The position numbers and the translations under genes were made by a program. Below, in pieces: positions 42,714 through 53,530 of a DNA stretch of 64,000 nt. The stretch comes from Plutella xylostella (Eukaryota; Arthropoda; Insecta; Lepidoptera; Plutellidae), in NCBI RefSeq assembly GCF_932276165.1, contig NC_063986.1, positions 8,072,501-8,136,500 on the forward strand. Reading direction: 5' to 3'. The notes below the pieces were generated by a model, which was not told the origin of the DNA, ran no database searches, and was given only the letters and a program-made list of their open reading frames with translations. How positions within the stretch are numbered: position 1 is the first letter of the stretch; every line of letters starts with the position of its first letter.

Positions 42714-44900
42714 TAATGGTGAAAGTAATTGAAACTTATAAAAACTGCAATGCAATTCCGGAATAGCTTTGCGGGACCAGCGCGGGTATCGCGAACTCCA
42801 GATGAAAGATAACCGAGCTGGTCTTGATCGATCACGTTTACGTTATTAACTCCGTGATTCAACTTTCTCCTTCTTACGAAACCAAGCCTTTTGTAAGAAA
42901 ATTGGCTCGATTAAGAAGAAAGCTTTTGCAGCACAACGCTTCGTTTGTTTTTTCAATCAAAACCTTTTTTTTTTCAGTACAGAGTAAGTATATTGTGTTT
43001 GTATTTTTATATCAGTTATACAATTTAATACCTACTAGACTAATTTTATTGATCATCATACTTGTTTATTTTTCTTCAATATAACTATAAACTCACATTC
43101 CACAATTTCTTGTATGTATAAATTCTAAGGATACTTACGTTTTTACGTTTGTGAAAGTAGAATTACAAATACTACTTACAATACAAATTATTGTAAAGGA
43201 AACAGTTTGCCAAAAAGCTAACTAATGAGCTATTCCTGAAGCTTCTGTGGCAAAATAACACTTGGATAAACAATATCAATAAAAGAAACGGTCAGACGTT
43301 AGCGTTAACTGTTTTAACCTTTCAAATTAGCAGAACTGCCCCTTAGTGATTGTTCAATTTAATTCAATAAAGACTCATCCGTTTTTTTTCCTTTCACCCA
43401 CGGAGTCCATTTACTCCCCGATTTTATATAAAGCATTACTTTCTACAAGAGTAAAAGTAAACAATATATTATGTATTTAATTAACACATAAGTACTACAT
43501 ACCTTTGTTTTTTCAGAGCTTGAGACCAAGGCTAAGGTAAGGAAAGTGTGTTATATTGCATTTGCTCAGTCAGTAGGTATTTAAAATAAAGTAAAAAGTA
43601 TGAATTACCACTTACCTACTTAATAATATAGCCGCTGTGTACCTACCTACGTACACTCAACTGTGAAGTAGGTACACACGGTCCCAAGAACATGGTACAG
43701 TCTATCTCCTTTATAAATTTACCTACAGTAACATAATACAGCACACAGTGGTTCGAGCGCGCTATTCGCGTAGGCATGAGGTAGTCCTTCATAAGTTCTA
43801 CTAACAAACCCTTTGTGAGGCGAGTTATGGCCGCATTAAGCCGTGTCAGTCTGCCGTCCTGTGGCCGAGTATTTATAACTCTCAGAGAGTTATAGGCCGT
43901 GAGTAATGGGAAATATGGAGCTGGTTGTACATCGCGCCTGTTTTGTTGCAGCTTGTATATGAGCTGGCCGGTTCGGACCTATGTTTGTCTGTTATGTATG
44001 CGTGATATAGGCCAGTATACATGGCCAGTTTCTTAAATATATTTTTGTTGGGTCGTTGTTTGATAATGTGTTCGTTGTTTGATTTAATGATTATGAAACT
44101 TTTTATCAATCTTAAAATGACAGATTACGGATCAACAAAGCGTCTTCCAATATAATGTTACCAATACAAAAACTGGCTAACATTCTCATTAAGCAAAACA
44201 CTGAATAAGATTCACCTGAATCCACTAAACTGGTAAAAACAAGCAAAACCAGTAGAAGCGGCCAGTCAACCAGTAAATTTGAGTTCCGTGTGGCGTTTAC
44301 TATTTAAATGTATTCATCCCGGGTTTATCTGGGCGTCACGCGGCGCAGCCTTTGCGTATAAGCTGCCTATGAATAATTCTCTAGCGTAGCACATACTTGT
44401 GTTTACCGAACGGAGTTATAGGATACTTATATGTAGCACTTATAGGTATAGAGATGATTATGAGTAGTAAAGTGATAGAAGACTACACAAAAATCGTCTA
44501 ACCTATAATTCTATAGAGGTGACTATTATATGACTAGTACAGCGACAAAAGATTCCACCAAAATCTTCTATAGGTACGCATGAAAATAATATATATATGA
44601 CTATTATAAACGAGTAAATATGTAGGTAGTTATTTTACAAATAAACCGCCCCCCCTACGGCCGACTTGTTTTCACAACGATTTTCTTTCACAAGTAGGTA
44701 CCTGTAAATGTTACTTAGTTTTGACTTCGCGGTAACCCCACAGTACACAAATTTATTCAGCACTGAGCAATAATTACAACATTTCCGGCAAATAAAGCAA
44801 ATTTCGCCTCACACAACTCATGGTAAACAGACACTGAATCAGATACGGGCCTGACTTAGTAACAAAACGTGAATGTTAAAGTTTCATCATTGTTGTTGAA
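42714..44900. other. Intergenic block with a small regulatory-like island
   Basis: 43740-43990 is GC-richer and non-repetitive, includes GTTATGGCCGCATTAAG, and carries a perfect palindrome at 43874-43894 (arms TATAACTCTC around a central A, containing GAGAG). 42740-42850 has a CGATCGATCACG-like patch. The rest is AT-rich. No gene. Confidence 0.35.
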
Positions 44901-45050
44901 GGTTGTCTGGTAGAGATTGCTATAAGCAATAAGGCCGCCTTTTTGTACTGTTTTATTTTTAAGTTTTGTTTTTTTGTAATTTTTGTTCTTGGTGCAAATA
45001 AAGTGTTTTGTATTGTATTGTATTGTATTGTATTGTATTGTATTGTTGTT
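44901..45050 (+). mobile_element. Retroposon 3' tail, family T, copy C
   Basis: GGTTGTCTGGTAGAGATTGC, GCAATAAGGCCGCC and TTTTTGTACTG, then GCAAATAAAG and about seven TATTG units. This is the best preserved of the four family members. Confidence 0.75.
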
Positions 45051-46081
45051 ATTACAATACATTTTGTCTAGATATAGTTTACATTATTACAGTACCTATC
45101 TCGGATAATATATTTTAATAAATCGTATGTTTACCTACATTTTAAGAAGTAATCTACGGATATATGGTGTGCCAAAGAAACTTTACTCCAACAAATGAAA
45201 TTCAAGTTCTAATGTGTAAATAAATAATGTAGGTTTAATATCAACTGTATTTCTATAATTAGGTAGGTAGGTACATACATATCGAAAAATTACTATCTAC
45301 TCAGATGTTTACAATTACCCTACATAGCAATCACCGAAAAAACAACATCAACCTCCAAATCTTATTGATAATATCACATGTCATGTTTTGTCCTCATACA
45401 GCTACGAAATTTTAATACAAACTAGATGGAGCGTCAGTGCAAAACAAACATCTCGATAAACAACACCCCGCTTCTACCACTGAGCTCTTATTATGAACTA
45501 GCTGAACCCGCGCGCTTCGCTTCGCCTTAAAAAGTTTTCCCGTGGGAATTCCGGGATAAAAAGTAGCCTATGTTCTTTCCCAGGGTCTAGAGCAGCTATA
45601 CTCAAACTGCGGCCCGCGGGCCGCATGTGGCCCGCCGGGCCTTTATCAGTGGCCCGCGTGCCATGAGAGATAATAGAGAATATTCTGTGTAAAAAGTATC
45701 GGAATATACCCTTAAAACAAAACATGTTTGTTATTCATCCAATTTTTTTTTATCACTCTCAAAGTTTGTTCCTTCAGAAACGATACACATACGCCAACGA
45801 ACTATCCTATTATCAAAACATTTTTTTAAACGCTGTTTTCAGAGTTGTGTTTAGTGCTCGCGGTGATTTTTCCTAGATCTTTTTTTTTACATTTCGATTG
45901 CAAACAGTGCCCCTAAGTGCTATTTTGAGTTTAGGAAAAAAATAAGCTAGAGCTGTGAGCTGCAGCCATATCTTGTTAATTCATTCACAATGCTGATCCT
46001 TGTGCGAAAGGCGCGATATCATGGTGCAAAATCATTTCTCGATTTTTTTCACAAATCTGGCCTTCTACGTCGAATTTGCTG

Positions 46082-46214
46082 TATTAAATTCTACATAACC
46101 CGCAAATAATATTATTTTCCTACCGTTTGACTTTCTGGCAAGAATTCCGAGTGCTGAACACCACGATAGTCAAAGAAAATAGTCAACATGACTTTAACTA
46201 ACAATCGACAAAAA
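46082..46214. repeat. 133-bp direct repeat inside hAT element, copy 1
   Basis: TATTAAATTCTACATAACCC through AACAATCGACAAAAA. It is identical or nearly so to 46539-46671 over the full 133 bp. Confidence 0.88.
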
Positions 46215-46270
46215 ACTAAATACTTGTATCTAAAGGTGAATCAGGCCCTGTAGCACATGGCGCTAATAAG

Positions 46271-46363
46271 ACGTGACAAAAGTTCTCCGTCGCTCTCACT
46301 GTTGAGGCTGCGCGATGTGAGTGAGGGCGATGCAATGACTCTGTTGCAACACTTTTGTCACGT
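46271..46363. repeat. Small inverted repeat inside hAT element
   Basis: ACGTGACAAAAGT at 46271-46283 and its exact inverse at 46351-46363 enclose GC-rich sequence with CTCTCACTG / GTGAGTGAG. Probably the core of a tiny MITE lying between the two 133-bp repeats. A 65-codon frame across it is not a gene. Confidence 0.65.
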
Positions 46364-46538
46364 ATTAAATGCGGTCCGTACTAGCCCTTCAGATAAAATA
46401 TATATAACATTAACTTACAGCAGTCGAAGCTTATTACCGTTACAGCTGAAATGATTCCTGTGATGGTTCTCAATTTTCGTAATTCGCACAAATACTCGTA
46501 CCTACTATTGAAAAATCTGTCTCAATGAAATCTGTCTA

Positions 46539-46671
46539 TATTAAATTCTACATAACCCGCAAATAATATTATTTTCCTACCGTTTGACTTTCTGGCAAGA
46601 ATTCCGAGTGCTGAACACCACGATAGTCAAAGAAAATAGTCAACATGACTTTAACTAACAATCGACAAAAA
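46539..46671. repeat. 133-bp direct repeat inside hAT element, copy 2
   Basis: Same orientation as 46082-46214, and followed, as copy 1 is, by ACTAAATAC after a short gap. Confidence 0.88.
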
Positions 46672-46985
46672 GGAAAATTCGCTGCGAGTACTAAATACAA
46701 CTATGAAAACAACGTTTAAAAAATATTTATAATTATTATTCGATATAAAGCTCTAGTTTACATCGCTTTATAATAGATAAAAAAAAATTGCTTGCGGCCC
46801 GCGGCACCATGACTTAAACGTGTTTGTGGCCCTTATATAAAAAAGGTTGAGTACCAATGGTCTAGAGTCTAGACCGTATGTATACCAAATTTCATTCAAA
46901 TCCGTTCAGTAGTTTTGGCGGGAAAGAGTAACAGACAGACAGACAGACAGACACAGTTACTTTCGCATTTATAATATTAGTTAGG

Positions 46986-49900
46986 ATTTCGGTTAGAAGA
47001 CTTGAGACTTTATTCAATGGTTGTCATTAGATTGAACATAAAACGGTTTGACATTAAACAAAATGCGGACAGCTTTTGTATGTGACACACCATCTTATTC
47101 TAATATCGTTAATCTAAGTCATACAGTATTTGGACGAATGTTGCCCGTAACCCTTTATATGGAATCCACGTACAACTGTCCGGAGTCACTGGTAATGGCT
47201 AGATAGAGCATTGCATTGCTCTATGTGCGTCCAGCCTTATCTAAGGTCGATCGCAACCTTGACGGTAACATGCACGTGAGAAAATTCCTCACTTTTTGTT
47301 ACGCAACGTTTTTGTTATGGCCGCGTCTTTATTTTTAGCTCGTTCCAAATGTTTCGGGTTAGGATTTCTCGTGAGATTTTATAGGTAGTCGAGTTTAAAA
47401 AAGTTTTTTTAATAAAAAATATTAGGATAACTTATTACATATTATTAGGTAGGTAATTTGAGTTAATTCCCTTATAAACCTACCAGACCTAAGCCTTCTA
47501 CACCGTCTTATAAGTGATTGGTAGAAAATACGTACAGGAATAAGTCTGCCTTTTTTACATTTATAGCGAAATAGAGAAAATAAACACTTTTGTAGCAGTA
47601 CGTTTCAATAAATCCTAGGATTTATTACAAGTTGCAGTGCGGGCGCGCAATCGCGTCATTCTCATAATTTCTAATTTGCACCTTTACAACCGAGTACCGA
47701 GTACATTTTATTTCATAACATGATATACTGACGCCGTATTTATTTCAGGGCGAGACTTATTCGTGTGTAAATCGTTCTGGGCTGAGTGTGGTTAATTCAA
47801 AGTTATTTGTTTTTGCCAAGTTGTTATAATTAGGTACATGTTCTAGATTCCTGCGAGCTAAACTCAGTAAGGTGACTGTTTAAGGAGCATACTTAGAACA
47901 TGTGATACAGGGTGCAAAAATAAGTTGAACCTCTAATGCATGTTTTGTTTCTTTTTAACAATAAAGCAATGTCTCCCTTAAATACAATAAGCTATGGTAA
48001 CTTGAATATTTCAGGATTCCTCAAATGTTGGACTTATCATTCCATCCTGTATGTGAATAAACTGAATAAAAAATTGAATAGTACCTATTTGTAAAACCAA
48101 TCTCCAGCTGTTTGAAAGAAAGTTTTCTTCAGGTACTATTTTTCTGGTTTGCATGTCGGTGACAAACACTACAGAAAGACTAGCTAAAGTTTTGCTATGA
48201 AGAAGAAGTTGCTATTTTAAACGTAGCTCTAGTTAATATTGTTAGTGGCTAGAGGCCGACAATACCGTCGTAAGTTTCAATTTGTGCCCACACGCCGCAT
48301 CACGCTGAATGCTGAACATGGACATTTATGTTTCAGCGAATCAGGACGCCCTTAATATTTTGCTACGAAGTTTAACTAGAATGTTACGGTCAAACAATAA
48401 AAAACTGACTGAAATTAATATTAAAAAATTAAGAATTTATTTCAGACCCATGAGTCAACGAGTAATAAGTGAGTACTTACCAATTTCAGTAATTATGAAA
48501 ATGTTTTAACATCTATTGTAAAATGTATATTTTATGATACAAGTGCAAGAGTATACAAAATACGCATAATTATTCCCACAAGGCGAAGAAGAAAGAATCC
48601 AATAGATAACGAAGCATGAAAATACAATTAGTATCGCTTATCAACTATGAACTGTAAGTAATCAATTTATATTCTGACCGCGATTAAATTGATCAAGTTT
48701 AAGGATACTTTATCAATTTCGTATGGTCAGATGTGTGTGGTCTATTATAAAATAGTACCTAGATAATTGTATATCAAAGTAACAAATTCTTAAGCTTAAG
48801 ATAATAAGACCGTTTATACCCAGACAAGCTAATCCAAGCTTCTCCAACCTCTTTTAAATTTCCGAAGCGTATTAAAAGCACTTGCGTCTAATTAAACTTT
48901 TCCCCAAAGTGCAGTGCTATTACTCGGGCCGTGTAAATGCTAATAAGTTTAGAACACCTCGGTTGTTTATAGCCGCTGGCTAGAGCGAGCACTTCGCAAA
49001 GTTGCCGGGTTACCGAGACGAAGTTTTACTGCAGCATGCCAAGTTTGTCGCGTAGATATAGTGCAAGTTTTGAGTTAAGGTTCTTTTTGATATGTGGCCT
49101 GGATGCGGCTTAGACTTAGGTACTCCATTGTCAAACTTATGTAGAGTTTAATGTAAGAGTAAAGTTATCTAAGTGCACTCGTATTTCTGTTCAACAATTT
49201 TACTATAGGGAAAGTAGGTACTTACCTATGAGAAGAGACAAGAAATTAAGTACATAATTGATTGTTATAAAGATAAGATAGAATAATAACATTGTTTATT
49301 GCACTTAAGTAAGTAGTCGTGTAAATTATACTTCGAGCTAAACGCAAACTCTAACATATTAAATAACTACTTATTACCTACTCGGTGAAAGATCCATAAC
49401 AAGAAAATTACCATGCAATGAAACAAACTACCCTGTAAGGTAGTAATTATCAAAGCCTACTAACTACTGCAAACGTGTTTACGTTTTAATAACGAGTCTC
49501 ACGTTTTATGACGACATTTTTGCATTTAGTGTTTTTATATAAATGGTGGGCTTACTGAATTGTTTTTGAAGTGAATTATTTACGTTATTTTGTCATGCAT
49601 ACTGGTTTTTTTATTCATGTCTCTATGAGCAGATTTTTAGATTATAAACTGGGGTTAATCTATGTTTGAAAAGTATAGTAAGTAATACTTAATACCGTTT
49701 TTATAGTAATATATTAATGTTAATAACGTACTAATTGTATGATGTCCCATATTTAGATTTTGACTTATACTAAATGACCCTAAATGATCTGAAACATCAA
49801 AGTTATTTTAATCAAAACTGGTTGGTTCTCTTGAGACACTTCAGAGGGAAGTAAGTATTTGATTAATTGAAAGCGGGTTCGAAGACCTACCCGGAGGAAA

Positions 49901-50351
49901 GTATAGGTCAGTTCACAATTTGCTACAAAGATGTAGGTATGTACGTACTAAAAAAAGATGAAAAAGGGTTGCTGAAATGTTATGTTGAGTTTATCAAAAT
50001 AATGTATAGTTAATCAATATACGGTAGAATAATATTGTATATTTTGTTATCCAAGTAAATAAAAGCCATATAAAAGTTATTCAGAATAACGGCCAGTGTG
50101 GATAAGTCAGAACTACCTACCTGACTTTCAAAGTAAGGTAATTTGTAAAACTTTGATATCCGTCCAAAATACCTATACGTTTTAATATTGTTTGTTATTA
50201 AAACAGCATATTTCATACTTGCTCTAATACAACATAATGGAGCTACGTGTACAATTGTGCAGGCAAATGGTTTAGCAACACGAGCCGCGATCAATAATAC
50301 TTGAGGCGCAGCAGATCGGACGCCTCTTTGCACAGCTAGAAGGATGTATAA
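46986..50351. other. AT-rich intergenic block
   Basis: A MITE at 47906-48051 is listed separately. 48830-49060 is slightly GC-richer. No gene. The 107-codon minus frame (50010-50333) has no recognisable domain. Confidence 0.35.
47906..48051. mobile_element. Short MITE with TACAGGRTG ends
   Basis: Left ATACAGGGTGCAAAAATAAG and right, inverted, ATACAGGATGGAATGATAAG align over about 26 bp with several mismatches. About 146 bp long, likely inserted at TA. Confidence 0.55.
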
Positions 50352-50616
50352 AGATACTTACACAAATACATAGATAGATACATATTAAATATAAATAATA
50401 AATATGTGGGGACATCTCACACACGGTCATCCGACCCCAAGCTAGGCAGAATCTGTGTTATGGGTGTCTGACAACTGATATATCTACACAAATACATAGA
50501 TAGATAGATATTAAATATAAATATCAACACCCCAGACCCGAGTACAAATATCTGTCTTTAAACAAACCTTCGGCATAGCAGTCAGGGCCACTAACCACTA
50601 CGCCATTCGACCGTCA
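50352..50616 (-). mobile_element. tRNA-derived SINE, minus strand
   Basis: Read on the minus strand it begins near GGTCGAATGGCGTAGTGG (A-box-like). It continues to a body containing TATCAGTTGTCAGACACCC and TCGGATGACCGTGTGTGA, ending with CCCCACATATTTATT. It belongs to the same family as 28006-29112, but the B-box segment is deleted. The tail unit ACACAAATACATAGATAGAT appears twice (about 50360 and 50488), suggesting a tail duplication. Confidence 0.75.
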
Positions 50617-51790
50617 TATAAGCACCCATTATACCTACCTACATATAATTTTTAATTAATATTTTTAAATATTGAGTAGGTAAGATATTGGTAGATATTA
50701 TTTTCTGAAGAACTTTTAAGTAGATTCCAGTCGAAGACGATTCCGGTAAAGAAACTATTTTAAAATATCTTCCATGAGGTAATAAGAAAAAGACCCACTC
50801 ACCTAGCTTTTAGGTGTGAAATCACAATCAATCATCAAATTTTAATGATTCAGGGAGTACTAAAATTACTTACAGTTGGTACAAAAAAGTAATCAAAAAT
50901 CGATAGCGCCGCAGTGTAGTGGTATTTTGCTGGAGCGATGGCCTTTCAACTTTCAACCTCCCAACCCGTTTATCAAGCTGCCACACCCAACCTACCCAAC
51001 TTAGATTGGATTTGGTTTAGTTAGAGTGCTTTCAGTTCAGGCCATTTAAACGGCCATTAGGTACAACTAAATACATGTATAATCTAAGTTTACGTGTGTG
51101 TGGTCTTATGTAAGTACTTAGGAATGTCTAGATGCTGAACGTTTGTCTTTGAACTGCTAAAGGGTTTTTAATGTGTTTCGAAAAGTTAGTACATTTAGGA
51201 TTCGAGTGGACCTATGCGCTAATGACTCGGGCTAAAACACAGATCGAAAGTATGATTTCAAATACAAAATGCGTCAGAATTTCCTTTAAAAAATCATGTC
51301 AACACATTCGCGAAAGGACATCATGTCATAACACGGCCAAAAGGGTAACATCATGCAAAGGTCATTAAAAAAGCCGATCTGTTCGTGCTCACTGCAATTA
51401 TCTGGCAAAGCGATCAGTTGCTGGTGTGAAATTCAGCGGGTTTATTTCTCTGGCGAACACTTCTGGCCACGTTTAATGCGCGGCCACCGCGAGACAGTAT
51501 ATTCTCATGCAGAATACATATCGAGTGGCGAAGACTTATTACGGCTGACTGGTGTCGGTTATGATAAATACTGATTGATGAAAATTATTAATATAATAAA
51601 TAAATAATAATTGAGCCAAACTAAAATCAAATACCAGTTTTTTTTGTTTTAACTGGAAAGAACAGCAAAGTATTTAAATACATTCAAACGAAACCTCAAA
51701 ATTTTCAAAATCTAATATTGGCCGGCGAAAAGGCAATGTTTTATCCATCGGTAAAGGTCATATTTGGTACAAAATGACAAATACCTAACA
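50617..51790. other. Intergenic block
   Basis: 51170-51560 is moderately GC-rich with two overlapping plus-strand frames (51171-51368, 51353-51574). Neither resembles a known protein. Otherwise AT-rich. Confidence 0.3.
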
Positions 51791-51799
51791 TATAACACA

Positions 51800-52080
51800 A
51801 ACTAACATACTATATAAGTAGCAGCGAGTGCACAAGCTACCCCAGTCACAGACGACATCAGAAGGGTTGACCCGGTTGTTCCGTTTCGCAAATTGAATTC
51901 GCGAACATTCCAGATTTACGCGCGGCGGCGAGCATATTTTTAATTATTTGATCAGCGGTCGCGATAAATCTGAAAGCGGTAATTGGAATTCCGTTCTTGT
52001 CTGTGATTACTTCATGCATTTAATTTCAGAACGCACCCGGCTACTGTTCCGCTGGGCTTTGTTAGCTATAACCACAGAAT
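51800..52080. promoter_or_regulatory. Candidate cis-regulatory island
   Basis: Non-repetitive and GC-richer. Contains TTAATTATTTGATC, CGCGATAAATCTGAAAG and CGGTAATTGGAATTCC. Homeodomain-type TAAT cores alternate with GCGCGGCGGCG. Function is inferred from composition only. Confidence 0.3.
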
Positions 52081-53200
52081 AATAACTAGTACCTACCAGC
52101 TATAGCGGAGATTGTTAAAGGGCAATTGCTCTCAACATGATCTGAAGTTGGTGTCGGAATGCGAGTGGCATAGCGAGTGTATGACTGTACTGAACCTTTA
52201 TGACAAACAATAACACGGAATAATGTAAAGGACAGGCCAAATATGCATGACAATTTTATCCATAAGAGTAGCTAAAAGGAAAAGCTATTTTAATTATTAA
52301 AGCAAATAGATAAAAGGCCCTAATGAAAGCTTTGATTAGCGTGTAACAGAGTGTGACTGATGAAACCATAAAACAAATTAAGGTGTTTAGTTTTTATAAG
52401 AAGCCGTGAGATGAAGTCTAAGTACTGTCGGCAGCGGCATAATAAACAAAAAACCCAATAATAATAACTAATTACGTACAATTAATTATGCTAACAAGTC
52501 ACTTGATACTAAAGAGAGTAGAACATATTTGATGATTGCAATAATTACGAACACAATGCTTTTGCACATTGATGATAGTGTAAGATAAAAATGAATTTGC
52601 TACTTTAAATAACTAATTTGTAATTTTGTGCAAATTAACATTTAGAATACAAAACGGATAATTTTCAAGTGAATGCATTTCTATTCTAACGGTGGTGCTG
52701 AGTAAAGTTATTGCCAACGTGTTTCGCTAGCTAAGTTGCCAGTAGGTATTATCAAATAGTTTTTAGGATCTAGAAATCCGTCTAAGCATTTAAACATGTT
52801 TAAATTATTATGAAATATGTGTAGTACAAGTGTGTAGGTGTGTTTAGAAGTAATTTAGCTATGATTTATAGTTGTATCTAAAGTAAACACATTATAATAT
52901 TACTGGTAATTCCTGAATCAGTTTTGTCATGGTTAATACTCTCAGAAATATAAAAAAAGTTGAAATAATGTAAGTACCTTATTTTACTCAATGATTTATT
53001 TGTTTAATTGACTCTCTGAATAAAACTTCCTAGTGCTTATACCTTACCTATGTAGGTAAGAGTTGAAACTGCGAGGTAAACTGTCAGTTTCACACCTGAT
53101 AATGATTGACAGTTAAGCAGAACTAAGGAATGGCAACACTATGATTATCTGAACCATTGAGTGTGACTTCGGCAAAGGCACGTTACAAGTACAAGTGAGA
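52081..53200. other. AT-rich intergenic spacer
   Basis: No gene, repeat family or island recognised. Confidence 0.4.
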
Positions 53201-53214
53201 ATCTGGGATAGAGT

Positions 53215-53530
53215 AAATACATTCCCCTGAGTCGTGTCAATGCAGCGGCCACATAGCGCGGCGATGGCCGCTCCGCCGCTGACATTTTTACTGCGTCAGA
53301 TATCGAACCCAATAAATAAGTGCCGTCGGCCCGGCGGATACGTCTCGGCCTGTGGGTGCCCGGGGGTCACTCTAGGTGACGAAAAACTAAGTTTCGAAGA
53401 GCTTTGAAGCAAGTCACGACAAGCTCATAGTATTAAATTAAACGTGCCGTTTGCTCGACAGCTCTCGTTCGTTCGTTTTTCATCAGTGTAGAGTACTGTA
53501 GAGTAACCCTCGGATGCTGACGGGAAACCT
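53215..53530. promoter_or_regulatory. GC-rich candidate regulatory island
   Basis: Contains GCGGCGATGGCCGCTCCG (inverted GCCAT PHO-type core) near 53258, CCAATAAATAAGTGCC, CGGGGGTCACTCTAGGTGAC and GCTCTCGTTCGTTCG. The combination of GC-rich blocks and GAGA-type CTCTC could mark a response element or an unannotated promoter. No transcript signature is visible. Confidence 0.35.

Larger units (their letters stand above)
45593..46859. mobile_element. hAT-family element, non-autonomous or decayed
   Basis: Termini CAGCTATACTCAA and, inverted, CATTGGTACTCAACC, with subterminal GCGGCCCGCGGG motifs at both ends. The flanking 8-bp duplication GTCTAGAG lies at 45585-45592 and 46860-46867. No transposase frame is left in 1267 bp. 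The interior contains a 133-bp direct duplication and a small inverted repeat (separate entries). Confidence 0.85.
45490..46985 (+). repeat. Interspersed repeat split by a hAT element
   Basis: Left half 45490-45592 includes CGCGCTTCGCTTCGCC, CCGTGGGAATTCCGGGATAA and TTTCCCAGGGTCTAG. Right half 46860-46985 includes TATACCAAATTTCATTC, CCGTTCAGTAGTTTTGGCG, a CAGA run, and TTTCGCATTTATAATATTAG. These pieces occur together in many insect genomes as one dispersed repeat. Its class is unknown to me. Confidence 0.7.
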
